A DNA stretch of 64,000 nt from Pseudomonadota bacterium (lineage in GTDB: Bacteria; Pseudomonadota; Alphaproteobacteria; Micavibrionales; CSBR16-224): contig CP053449.1 in assembly GCA_013285465.1 (NCBI GenBank), positions 492,001 to 556,000 of the forward strand, in the 5' to 3' direction. The notes beneath the pieces were generated by a model that was not told the DNA's origin, searched no databases, and saw only the letters and a list, made by a program, of their open reading frames with translations. Below, piece by piece: positions 1 through 10,032 of this stretch. Position 1 is the stretch's first letter. Every line of letters begins with the position of its first letter. The translations under genes were made by a program, and so were the position numbers.

Positions 1-1
1 A

Positions 2-586
2 TATCCCGGTCAGGTCAAGACAGGGCTGGTGCCGCTGGAAACTTTCGCGGGCGAGAAAATCTATCTGCCGGGTGAAGAGCCCGATGCGATCGAACACAGT
101 AACCGCGTCACCGCCTATTGGTATCCTTACCATGATGCGCTGGCGGCGGAGCTGGCGCGGATTAAAGAAGAATTCGGTTTTGCGCTGCTTTATGACGGGC
201 ATTCGATCTGCTCCACCGTGCCGCGTTTGTTTGACGGCACATTACAGGATTTGAATATCGGCACGGCACGGGGTGAAAGCTGCGCCCCCGATCTGGCGGA
301 GTGTTTTTACGGCGCCTTGCAGGATCAGGGATATTCCAGCGTGCTGAACGGGCGTTTTGTCGGCGGCTTTATTACCCGTAATTACGGCAAGCCTGCCGAA
401 GGCGTGCATGCCATCCAGATGGAGCTGACATGGAAGAATTACATGAAGAAAGAGGCCGCGCCTTATCATTATGATGCGGATAAAGCGGCAAAGCTTTCCG
501 CAGTTTTGCAAAATGCGCTGGCGCAGCTTATCCGCTTTGCGGGTGAACGGTTTGCCCGCCCCGAATTGTCGCTGCACAAGGACTGA
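2..586 (+). CDS. hutG: N-formylglutamate deformylase, 5'-truncated
   Basis: Hydrolyses N-formyl-L-glutamate to glutamate and formate, the last step of the histidine route that uses HutF. The frame is open to the left edge, so the true start lies outside the window; the GTG at 29 is internal. About 195 residues are visible of a family that is usually about 260-270. The motif DGHSI followed by PRLFDGTLQDLNIGT, then GRFVGGFITRNYG and an IQMELTW block, is typical of the N-formylglutamate amidohydrolase family. The last 59 bp overlap the 3' end of hutI on the opposite strand. Confidence is high from the motifs and the hut context. Confidence 0.93.
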   Translation, partial: YPGQVKTGLVPLETFAGEKIYLPGEEPDAIEHSNRVTAYWYPYHDALAAELARIKEEFGFALLYDGHSICSTVPRLFDGTLQDLNIGTARGESCAPDLAECFYGALQDQGYSSVLNGRFVGGFITRNYGKPAEGVHAIQMELTWKNYMKKEAAPYHYDADKAAKLSAVLQNALAQLIRFAGERFARPELSLHKD

Positions 587-1760
587 AGCCGATATAGTAG
601 GATAGCTCGGCAGGGTGTGAAATATCCCAGAGTGCGAGATCAGCGGCTTTGCCTTTTTCCAGTGTGCCGCAGTCCTCCTGCCAGCCGAGTGCCTTTGCCG
701 CATTGATTGTTGTACCTTGCAGCGCTTCCAGCGGGGTCATGCCGAACAACATGCAAGCCATATTCATCATCAGCAAAATCGAGGCCGAGGGGGAGGATCC
801 GGGATTGCAATCCGTGGCAATGGCCATCGGTACATTATGCTGCCGCATCAGATCGAGCGGGGGCAGTTTTGTCTCTTTCAGGAAATAGAAAGCACCGGGC
901 AGCAGTACGGCAATTGTTCCGGCCTCCGCCATTTTTTTGATGCTGTCTTCCGTCGTATATTCCAGATGGTCGGCAGAGAGCGCTTGATACTGCGCCGCCA
1001 AAGCGCCGCCGTTCTGATCGGAAAGCTGGTCGGCATGAAGTTTGACCGGCAGGCCGTATTTTTTTGCGCGCTCGAAAACGCGGGCAACCTGTTCGGGGGT
1101 GAAGCCGATTTTTTCACCGAAAGCATCAACGGCGTCGACAAGGCTTTCGCGGAAAACGGCGGGCAGCATTTCCTTGCAGACATGTTCGATATAGCCGTCA
1201 GGGTCATCCTTGAATTTCGGCGGCAGGGCATGTGCGCCCAGAAACGTACGCTGTACGCGTAGCCCCGTATCCGTTCCCAGACGGGTGGCAACACGCAGCA
1301 TTTTCGCCTCGGATTCCGGTGTCAGGCCGTAGCCGGATTTGATTTCAATACCTGTCACGCCTTCGCCGATCAGCGTATCAAGACGTTTGCGGGCGGCATT
1401 ATAGAGGCTATCTTCATCGGCGATATTGGTTGCGGCAACGGTGGAGAGAATGCCGCCGCCTGCCGCGGCGATTTCGGCATAGCTGGCACCGTTCAGGCGT
1501 TTTTCGAATTCCGTGGCGCGGCTGCCGCCATAGACAAGATGGGTGTGGCAGTCGATCAGTCCGGGGGTCATCCATTTGCCTTCTGCGTCATGGACTTCTT
1601 TGGCAAGCTCTTGCGGTGCGCCGGGCGGCAGGGCGGACATTTCACCCAGCCAGCGTATTTTGCCGTCGGCAATACCGAGCGCGCCGTTTTTGATGATACC
1701 GTAATCCCCCTCCGGCGCCATCGTGGCAAGATGTGCGTTGATCCAGATTGCGTCCCACAT
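528..1760 (-). CDS. hutI: imidazolonepropionase
   Basis: Opens the imidazolone ring of 4-imidazolone-5-propionate to give N-formimino-L-glutamate in histidine degradation. The product is 410 residues, the normal family length. Visible amidohydrolase features are the metal site DCHTHLVYGG (about 70-79, His72 and His74), KSGYGL (141-146), a metal His in LHADQ (242), DHLEY (264-268) and TDCNPG (316-321). It starts at ATG 1760 and is divergent from hutF across 69 bp. It converges with hutG, with a 59-bp tail-to-tail overlap, so the hut genes here do not form a single transcript. Confidence 0.97.
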   Translation of the reverse strand: MWDAIWINAHLATMAPEGDYGIIKNGALGIADGKIRWLGEMSALPPGAPQELAKEVHDAEGKWMTPGLIDCHTHLVYGGSRATEFEKRLNGASYAEIAAAGGGILSTVAATNIADEDSLYNAARKRLDTLIGEGVTGIEIKSGYGLTPESEAKMLRVATRLGTDTGLRVQRTFLGAHALPPKFKDDPDGYIEHVCKEMLPAVFRESLVDAVDAFGEKIGFTPEQVARVFERAKKYGLPVKLHADQLSDQNGGALAAQYQALSADHLEYTTEDSIKKMAEAGTIAVLLPGAFYFLKETKLPPLDLMRQHNVPMAIATDCNPGSSPSASILLMMNMACMLFGMTPLEALQGTTINAAKALGWQEDCGTLEKGKAADLALWDISHPAELSYYIGFSPCAATIRGGQTVHPQSG

Positions 1761-1829
1761 AATTTCCCCCTAGACTGCGTTAGTCGTTGCGTTTTTTATT
1801 GAAGCTTATTATCCGCATCGGGGTAGGGA

Positions 1830-4575
<2,746 letters not shown>

Positions 4576-4578
4576 AAA

Positions 4579-5016
4579 TCAGGTTTCTATTTTCTTGGCT
4601 TCGCGGCGGTAGATTGTCGCGGTGATCTCGAAGATAAAGGCCGTGCTCCATCCAAACAGCAAAAAGCCGTTCGCCGAGGCGATGCTGCCAAGCAACCGCC
4701 AGTTATCGGTCGGGATAACATCGCCGTAACCCGCCGTTGTGAAGGTGGCAATGGAATAATAAAGGGATTGTTCCAGATCGGGGAAGGCGCCTAGCCCGTA
4801 AAATAATCCGCACCATGCCCACATCTCGATGACCAGCGCGACAAAAACCGCCAGAACGACGATGGCCAGTAACAGCGCCTTCCAGATTCTGCGGATATTG
4901 CGCAGAACGCTATCCTCCAGCCAGCGTACCTTTTTGATGATGAAATCAAAGGCAAAGGCGTGAAAGACAACGGTTGCGCCGATCATAAATGTGCCGAGTA
5001 ACAGCTGTGTAAACAT
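4579..5016 (-). CDS. small two-TM potassium channel (Ion_trans_2)
   Basis: A compact membrane protein of 145 residues with two strongly hydrophobic segments flanking a pore loop. The selectivity-filter-like motif TTAGYGD lies near the C-terminal half and is followed by a second helix (GSIASANGFLLFGWSTAFIF), as in bacterial two-TM K+ channels. No RCK or cyclic-nucleotide domain is attached, so gating is unknown. The start at 5016 has GGAAG upstream; an in-frame ATG at 5046 would add ten residues and has AAGG before it. The gene converges with aatA, leaving a 3-bp gap. Confidence 0.85.
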   Translation of the reverse strand: MFTQLLLGTFMIGATVVFHAFAFDFIIKKVRWLEDSVLRNIRRIWKALLLAIVVLAVFVALVIEMWAWCGLFYGLGAFPDLEQSLYYSIATFTTAGYGDVIPTDNWRLLGSIASANGFLLFGWSTAFIFEITATIYRREAKKIET

Positions 5017-5100
5017 GGGCTTATCTTCCGAAAGCGGTGGCGGCATTATGCTGCCTTTTATCCACTATAGAAAATCCTGTGCCGCAGTGCTATGACGAAA

Positions 5101-5829
5101 TTAGCGCTTGCGATTGGGAAAAGCGGCAATCGTTTTTGGCACGCGGCGCGGTACAAGTTGATCACCCAGTGTTTTTTCACGCAGTTCAATCACTTTGGAA
5201 TAGGGGATCGGAGTGGAATCCGCCGGCGTGAACCATTCGTAACGGTATCCTGCGGCGCAGGGATAGCCGTTTTCCTCCGAATCCTTTTTTGATGCGGCAT
5301 TGAAAACGCCGCGCACAGTACGCGGTATGCTGACGACATAGGTATCGCCGTATTTATTATACATGGCCGCTGTTGTCGTATGTTCCAGACCGTAATGCCC
5401 GTTACCGCTGCGTCCTGACGGATCACGCAGATGGTCAGGGTTGGTCGGCACATCTTTTTGGCCTGTCAGTCTTTTGGCAAACAGCGCATAGGTCATCTCC
5501 AGCCCGCTCGGGATATCTTCCATTTTATCATACAGCGCCAGACCTTCCGGCGTGTCCGTATTGATGTCATAAAGGTACACGGTTTTTCCGTCTTTCTCGG
5601 TTTTTTCCTGCATGAATGTCAAAGCGGGATGCGTTGTTTTTTCGGCAAAGCGGAAGGTCGCGTTATAGCGCCCGCCTTTCAAAGACAGCGCACCGTATTC
5701 GCGGGCGATTTCATCCAGCAGCGGCTGCGGGTTTTCACAATCGGCTTCATATTTTTTGATGATCTCAAGCGTGCGTCCGCCTGCAATAAAATGTGCGTAA
5801 TGATCGGAATATTCCTGACCGAATGACAT
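5101..5829 (-). CDS. hypothetical protein, 242 aa
   Basis: I do not recognise this family. The protein is soluble-looking, with no signal peptide or membrane segment. It is rich in aromatic and charged residues and ends in a basic tail (VPRRVPKTIAAFPNRKR). A conserved-looking central block contains RDPSGRSGNGHYG (about 137-149) followed by an aromatic Thr/Tyr-rich stretch. It is preceded by AGAAGG before the ATG and by a good sigma-70-type promoter at 5872-5900. Normal codon usage and regulation signals make it a real gene; its role is unknown. Confidence 0.7.
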   Translation of the reverse strand: MSFGQEYSDHYAHFIAGGRTLEIIKKYEADCENPQPLLDEIAREYGALSLKGGRYNATFRFAEKTTHPALTFMQEKTEKDGKTVYLYDINTDTPEGLALYDKMEDIPSGLEMTYALFAKRLTGQKDVPTNPDHLRDPSGRSGNGHYGLEHTTTAAMYNKYGDTYVVSIPRTVRGVFNAASKKDSEENGYPCAAGYRYEWFTPADSTPIPYSKVIELREKTLGDQLVPRRVPKTIAAFPNRKR

Positions 5830-5871
5830 TTGCCTTCTTCCCTTTTTTGATATGAAAATTATTATATTCCA

Positions 5872-5900
5872 TAAATATGGGGTTTTGGTAGGCTTGTCAA
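5872..5900 (-). promoter_or_regulatory. sigma-70-like promoter for the 242-aa protein
   Basis: On the minus strand, TTGACA (5895-5900) is separated by 17 bp from TATTTA (5872-5877). The start codon of the downstream gene is at 5829, giving a leader of about 35-40 nt with a purine-rich ribosome site. Seen by inspection only. Confidence 0.55.
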
Positions 5901-5912
5901 GTGTGAAAAAAA

Positions 5913-6911
5913 TCAGCGTTTGGGATGCTTTTGCGGTATTTTGTGGTGTTGCAGCAATGCGGCAACCTGGGGGTTTTTGGCGAAACTGGCGGCAAAAACA
6001 CGTTTGCCGCGTATATTGGCGGGGATGCTGTGATTCTGCAGGGCTTTGATGCGTTTGATGCGCTGCTGCTCATCCTGAAAATTTTCGCGAATATAGCGGC
6101 GCATGGCTTTGTCTTTTATATCCTCCGGTGCAGGGGCCAAATCAATATGGTCACTGATGCGGATGGCTTCGATCAACGCCTCCTGATTGGACATGAAAGC
6201 CAGCGAGGTTTGTGCGGGGATGGCGGCAAGTGCCAGCGGACGGTCAGGATTTTGCGGATCCTGCAAAGCACCCCAGACGGCAACATAGGCCAGAGGTTGC
6301 GGGATTTTGACGCCGTTTTGCAGGACCGCCGGCGTATCCAGCAGTAATCCGTCGTAATTCGGTTCGGTACCTGTGATGTGACCCGCGGCTTTTGCATCGT
6401 AAAAACCGATGGTAATCGTGGCGATGGTGCCTTTATCTTCGTGAATGGTCGCAGGGACGGGGCCGCGCGCACCGACAAAAGCGCCGTGAACAACAGCATG
6501 ATCCTCCAGCGTGGCGGGAATGACGCAAACCGCCAGCGGCGTGTCGTCTTCGCTTTTGAAATGATGGAATTTGCGTGCCAGCACTTTTTGTGAGGAATTC
6601 GAACCGATACCGGCAATAGCGACCCGGTCTTTCAGAATATGCAGATTACCGTCCGTATCAGTGATTTCCAGCGTATAGGAAGGTGTTTTACGTTCAGCAT
6701 TGGGGAGTGTGATCTCTTTTCCGGGGGTGATGCGGATATTTTCCGGCGTAAAACTGCGGAAAACATCATGACCGGCTTCATGTGTGAAGAGAAATCCGTC
6801 CTTAAAATCATCATGTTTCACAAGAGGATAGCCAAGTGCGGACGTTTCAAGAGCGTGAAGCTCTTTTTCGCTGAGGGCTTTTTGCCGGAATTTTCTGCGG
6901 ATTCTGCCCAT
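5913..6911 (-). CDS. hypothetical protein, remote gamma-glutamylcyclotransferase-like
   Basis: A 332-residue protein of uncertain function. The middle holds GIGSNSSQKVLARKF (about residues 100-114), VVHGAFVGARGPVPATI and TEPNYDG. This order resembles the gamma-glutamylcyclotransferase-like fold (substrate-binding YGSN-type loop, then a PATL-type strand, then the ExNY segment). The usual Tyr of YGSN is replaced by Ile-Gly, so catalysis cannot be assumed. The N-terminus is very basic (RIRRKFRQK) and the C-terminus is Lys/His-rich. AGGAGG lies about 14 nt before the ATG, a rather long spacing. The gene is divergent from the FecR-domain gene. Confidence 0.6.
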   Translation of the reverse strand: MGRIRRKFRQKALSEKELHALETSALGYPLVKHDDFKDGFLFTHEAGHDVFRSFTPENIRITPGKEITLPNAERKTPSYTLEITDTDGNLHILKDRVAIAGIGSNSSQKVLARKFHHFKSEDDTPLAVCVIPATLEDHAVVHGAFVGARGPVPATIHEDKGTIATITIGFYDAKAAGHITGTEPNYDGLLLDTPAVLQNGVKIPQPLAYVAVWGALQDPQNPDRPLALAAIPAQTSLAFMSNQEALIEAIRISDHIDLAPAPEDIKDKAMRRYIRENFQDEQQRIKRIKALQNHSIPANIRGKRVFAASFAKNPQVAALLQHHKIPQKHPKR

Positions 6912-7017
6912 TACGGGGATTCTCGCCTCCTTTTATTTCTAAAATATATGAAAATCATTAACAAAGTCTTGCATTTGCAGGGTTTTCTTGACGTTTGCGG
7001 CGGAAAAACAAAAAAAT

Positions 7018-7049
7018 GGCGCAGGGTTTTTAAGACTGCTAACGTATTA
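7018..7049 (+). promoter_or_regulatory. shared promoter element upstream of the FecR-domain gene
   Basis: GGCGCAGGGTTTT (7018-7030), a 10-nt spacer, then AACGTATTA (7041-7049). An almost identical arrangement, with the same 13-mer, the same spacer length and AACGTATAA, stands at 32747-32778 in front of the seven-residue-repeat protein. A second CAGGGTTTT lies at 6978-6986. Two blocks with fixed spacing suggest an alternative sigma factor or an activator site; this is inference. Confidence 0.5.
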
Positions 7050-7070
7050 CAGATAGTGGGAGAATTTATT

Positions 7071-8021
7071 ATGAGAAAAATAGCATTTATTTTGATGATT
7101 TTCGCGGTTTTCACGCTGCTGCTGCCTGCTGCGGCCAAAGCAGAGGGGCAGGCAATCGGCGTTTTGCTGGAAATTGAGGGGGCGGCGCATATTACCCGTG
7201 CGGACGGCAGTGTTAAACAGGCTGTGGTTGATGATGAGGTTTTTCTTGATGATGTCATTAAAACCGGCGCAGATGGGCGCGCTTTTTTGTTTTTGATGGA
7301 TGGCACCGAATGGACGCTGTCGGAAAATGCGGTTTTCCAGGTCAATCACTATGCGTTTCATCCGGAAGATCCGGAAAAGAACAAGGCGCGTTATTCCGTT
7401 GTCTCCGGTGCCTTTCGCTATGTCAGCGGCATGATTGCCAAAACGCAGGAACCTGATATTGCGATTGATACCTCTGTCGGCTCGATCGGTATTCGCGGTA
7501 CGGATATTACGGCCGCAGTCGATACGGATGGCGGTTATGATATTTACGTTGATGAGGGCAAAATCGAAGTTGCCAATAACGGCGGTAAAATGTTTTTAAC
7601 GCCGGGGCAGGGAACTTTTGTCAAAAACAAAGGCATTGCACCCTGGCACCCCAAAAAATGGCAGCCGGAGCGTTTGCAGCGGTTGCGTCAGGCCGTTCAT
7701 TTGAAACGCGGCGAGACAATCCGTGCGCGTGCGAAGAATTTGCGGGAAAAACGCAAAGAAAAGCTGAAAAAGCATCTGCAAAAACGTCAGGAAATCTCGC
7801 CGCAGCAACGTGAGCAGTTTAAAGAAAAATGGCAGGAAAAACTGCAGGAACGCCGTGACACACCGCAAGGTGAACGTAAAGGCAATTTGCAGGAAAAGCT
7901 GCAGCAGCGGCGTGAAAATAGCGGACAGAATATCCGGCAGGAAAAACTGCAGGAGAAAATCCGCAACCGCCGCGGAGGCGGTGACGGCAAAGCCATACGG
8001 AAATGGCGCACCAATCCCTAG
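7071..8021 (+). CDS. secreted FecR-domain protein with charged coiled tail
   Basis: A 316-residue exported protein. A signal peptide (residues 1-24, ending AAAKAEG) is followed by a FecR/LysM-like beta domain (about 30-190). The domain has the typical IEGAAHITRADG, LFLMDGTEWTLSENA and SVGSIGIRGTD blocks. From about 200 on the chain is almost purely charged and helical, with repeated EKLQERR-type units (LQEKLQQRR, QEKLQEKIRNRR), likely a coiled coil. FecR domains of this free-standing type are found in periplasmic proteins rather than sigma regulators. The start at 7071 has GGGAG upstream; longer in-frame starts lack support. It shares an upstream element with the gene at 32875. Confidence 0.85.
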   Translation: MRKIAFILMIFAVFTLLLPAAAKAEGQAIGVLLEIEGAAHITRADGSVKQAVVDDEVFLDDVIKTGADGRAFLFLMDGTEWTLSENAVFQVNHYAFHPEDPEKNKARYSVVSGAFRYVSGMIAKTQEPDIAIDTSVGSIGIRGTDITAAVDTDGGYDIYVDEGKIEVANNGGKMFLTPGQGTFVKNKGIAPWHPKKWQPERLQRLRQAVHLKRGETIRARAKNLREKRKEKLKKHLQKRQEISPQQREQFKEKWQEKLQERRDTPQGERKGNLQEKLQQRRENSGQNIRQEKLQEKIRNRRGGGDGKAIRKWRTNP

Positions 8022-8030
8022 AAAGAAAAC

Positions 8031-9203
8031 TTAAGCAGAACGACGACCGGCCGCATCCGTGCGGTCGGTCTTTTTGACCGTACAGTAAGGTGCCAGTTTT
8101 GCGGCGGCGAAACGCACATCTTCTTCTGTTGTATCGCGGCCCATGGAAATACGCAGGGCGCGGAATGTTTCCTCATCCGTGAGGCCGATGGCTTTTAAAA
8201 CACCGGAAGGCTTGCCGCTGCCTGATTTACAGGCCGAACCCGTGGACAGGCAAAGATCATCCGCCAAATCCAGAAGCACATCTTCCGCTGCACAAGACGG
8301 CAGCAGCAGGTTGATTGATCCCGGGATACGCGGGCTGCGTGCGCCGTTGATGCGGATATCATCCGGCAATTCCGACAGCAGCAGATCAACCAGCCCGTTC
8401 AGTTTTTCGGTATATTGCGCCATGCCTGTGCGGGCAATCTCGGCGGCCACACCCATACCGACCGATAGCGCCAGCGGTACCGTGCCCGAACGGCAGCGTT
8501 GCTGTAACCCGCCGTTTAAAACAGGTTCCAGCGAGAGCGGCGGTTTTGTCCGCACATAAAGCGCACCGATACCGCAAGGGCCGTAGAGCTTATGTGCCGA
8601 CAGGCTCAGCATATCAATCTCCGCATCACGGATATCAATCGCTACCTTCCCTGCGCATTGGGCGGCATCACTGTGGAACAATGCGCCATATTCATGTGCA
8701 ACAGCGGCCAGTTCCTTGATCGGCTGCACTGTGCCGATTTCATGATTTGCCGCCATCACGGAAACGATACGTGTTTGATCGGAAATAATCTCCTTTAAGG
8801 CATCGGCGGTGACAAAGCCGTCCTTATTGGCGGGGATGATTTTGACGGTAAAGCCTTTGCGTTCCAGCGCGGGGATGGAGGCCAGAACGCTCGGATGTTC
8901 CAAAGCACTGATCAGGATTTCATGACGCCCGTCTTCGGGGCACAGGCCTAAAAGCGCCGTGTTATTGGCTTCGGTTGCGCCGCTGGTGATGATTAATCCG
9001 CCGGCATCGCAATTCAATAAGGCGGCGATTTGTTCTTTTGCCGTGTCGATGACGGCGGCGGCGGCGCGTCCGTTTTTATGAGATTGTGCATGCGGATTGC
9101 CGAATTTGTCATGGAAATAGGGCAGCATCGCGTCCACCGCTTCGGGGGCGCAGGGCGTTGTGGCGTGGTAATCAAAATAAAGGGGTTTAGGCTGTGCAGG
9201 CAT
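8031..9203 (-). CDS. cysteine desulfurase, NifS4-like
   Basis: A PLP enzyme that takes sulfur from L-cysteine. It has the internal-aldimine lysine in SAHKLYGPCGIG (Lys205) and the persulfide cysteine in STGSACKSGSGKPSG (Cys325); the length of 390 residues is normal. The start at 9203 is chosen because AGGAG precedes it at good spacing; the upstream ATG at 9227 would add eight residues. It overlaps xdhC by 17 bp and is the last gene of the xdh operon. In Rhodobacter capsulatus the desulfurase NifS4 sulfurates the molybdenum cofactor held by XdhC, and this position argues for the same job. Confidence 0.9.
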   Translation of the reverse strand: MPAQPKPLYFDYHATTPCAPEAVDAMLPYFHDKFGNPHAQSHKNGRAAAAVIDTAKEQIAALLNCDAGGLIITSGATEANNTALLGLCPEDGRHEILISALEHPSVLASIPALERKGFTVKIIPANKDGFVTADALKEIISDQTRIVSVMAANHEIGTVQPIKELAAVAHEYGALFHSDAAQCAGKVAIDIRDAEIDMLSLSAHKLYGPCGIGALYVRTKPPLSLEPVLNGGLQQRCRSGTVPLALSVGMGVAAEIARTGMAQYTEKLNGLVDLLLSELPDDIRINGARSPRIPGSINLLLPSCAAEDVLLDLADDLCLSTGSACKSGSGKPSGVLKAIGLTDEETFRALRISMGRDTTEEDVRFAAAKLAPYCTVKKTDRTDAAGRRSA

Positions 9204-10032
9204 TTTTATCTCTCTCCTTTTTGTCATTTTCCGCAGGATGTTTTGCTGCGGATGCTACCAATCCGTTTTGCAGCAATTCTGCGGCGACGGCGATGGCAAT
9301 CTCGCGCGGATGCTTTCCTTTTACCCCCTCGACGCCGATAGGGCAAGTCAGATCGGATAAGCGTTCGGCACTGATACCGTCCGCCTGCAGGCGTTTTTCA
9401 AATTTTGCGCGTTTCGTGTCTGATCCGATCAGACCCAGATAAGAAAAATGATGCTGCTTCAGCGCTTTTTCAACAATCGCATAGTCAAGATCATGGCTGT
9501 GGGTGATGACCAGAATATAGGTGTTGTCTCCAAGATTTTTCAGCTCGTCCACAGGGCCGGCGGTGATGATTTTTTCGACATTGCCGGGCAGCTCTTGCGG
9601 GAATTCATTGACGCGTTCATCAACCCATTTGATTTTAACGGGCAGCCCTTCCAGAACTTTCACAATCTCTTTGCCGACATGTCCTGCGCCGAACAAAACA
9701 AGTGTTTTGCAATTGGCCAGAAACGGCTCCAGCAAAACTGTGACGGCACCGCCGCAGCATTGCGCCAAAGACGGACCAAGGGCATAGTCATGGATTTCCG
9801 GTGCGGCGGCGGCATCTTCCAGCAGTTTTCGCGCCGCTGCAATGGCTTCGAATTCCAGATTTCCCCCGCCGATTGTGCCGAGCTGCTGGAATTGCGTGAC
9901 GATCATTTTTGTGCCGGATTCGCGCGGGGTGGAGCCCTTGGCAGAGACGACGGTAATCAAGACACAGGGCGTTTCATGTTTGCGCAACTCGCTTAAATCG
10001 GAAAGCCAGCGGTGGCTGATATCGGGTTTCAT
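9187..10032 (-). CDS. xdhC: xanthine dehydrogenase accessory protein XdhC
   Basis: Molybdenum-cofactor chaperone that binds Moco, helps install its terminal sulfido ligand and hands it to the XdhB subunit. The 281-residue protein has the XdhC/CoxI N-terminal block (GSTPRESGTKM, then GTIGGGNLE) and SLAQCCGGAVTVLLEP with the paired cysteines. It ends in a Rossmann-like XdhC C-terminal domain (VLFGAGHVGKEIVKVL, LGLIGSDTKRAKFEKRL, CPIGVEGVKGKHPREIAI). The start overlaps the xdhB stop by 4 bp (ATGA) and the end overlaps nifS, indicating translational coupling. Confidence 0.95.
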   Translation of the reverse strand: MKPDISHRWLSDLSELRKHETPCVLITVVSAKGSTPRESGTKMIVTQFQQLGTIGGGNLEFEAIAAARKLLEDAAAAPEIHDYALGPSLAQCCGGAVTVLLEPFLANCKTLVLFGAGHVGKEIVKVLEGLPVKIKWVDERVNEFPQELPGNVEKIITAGPVDELKNLGDNTYILVITHSHDLDYAIVEKALKQHHFSYLGLIGSDTKRAKFEKRLQADGISAERLSDLTCPIGVEGVKGKHPREIAIAVAAELLQNGLVASAAKHPAENDKKERDKNACTA

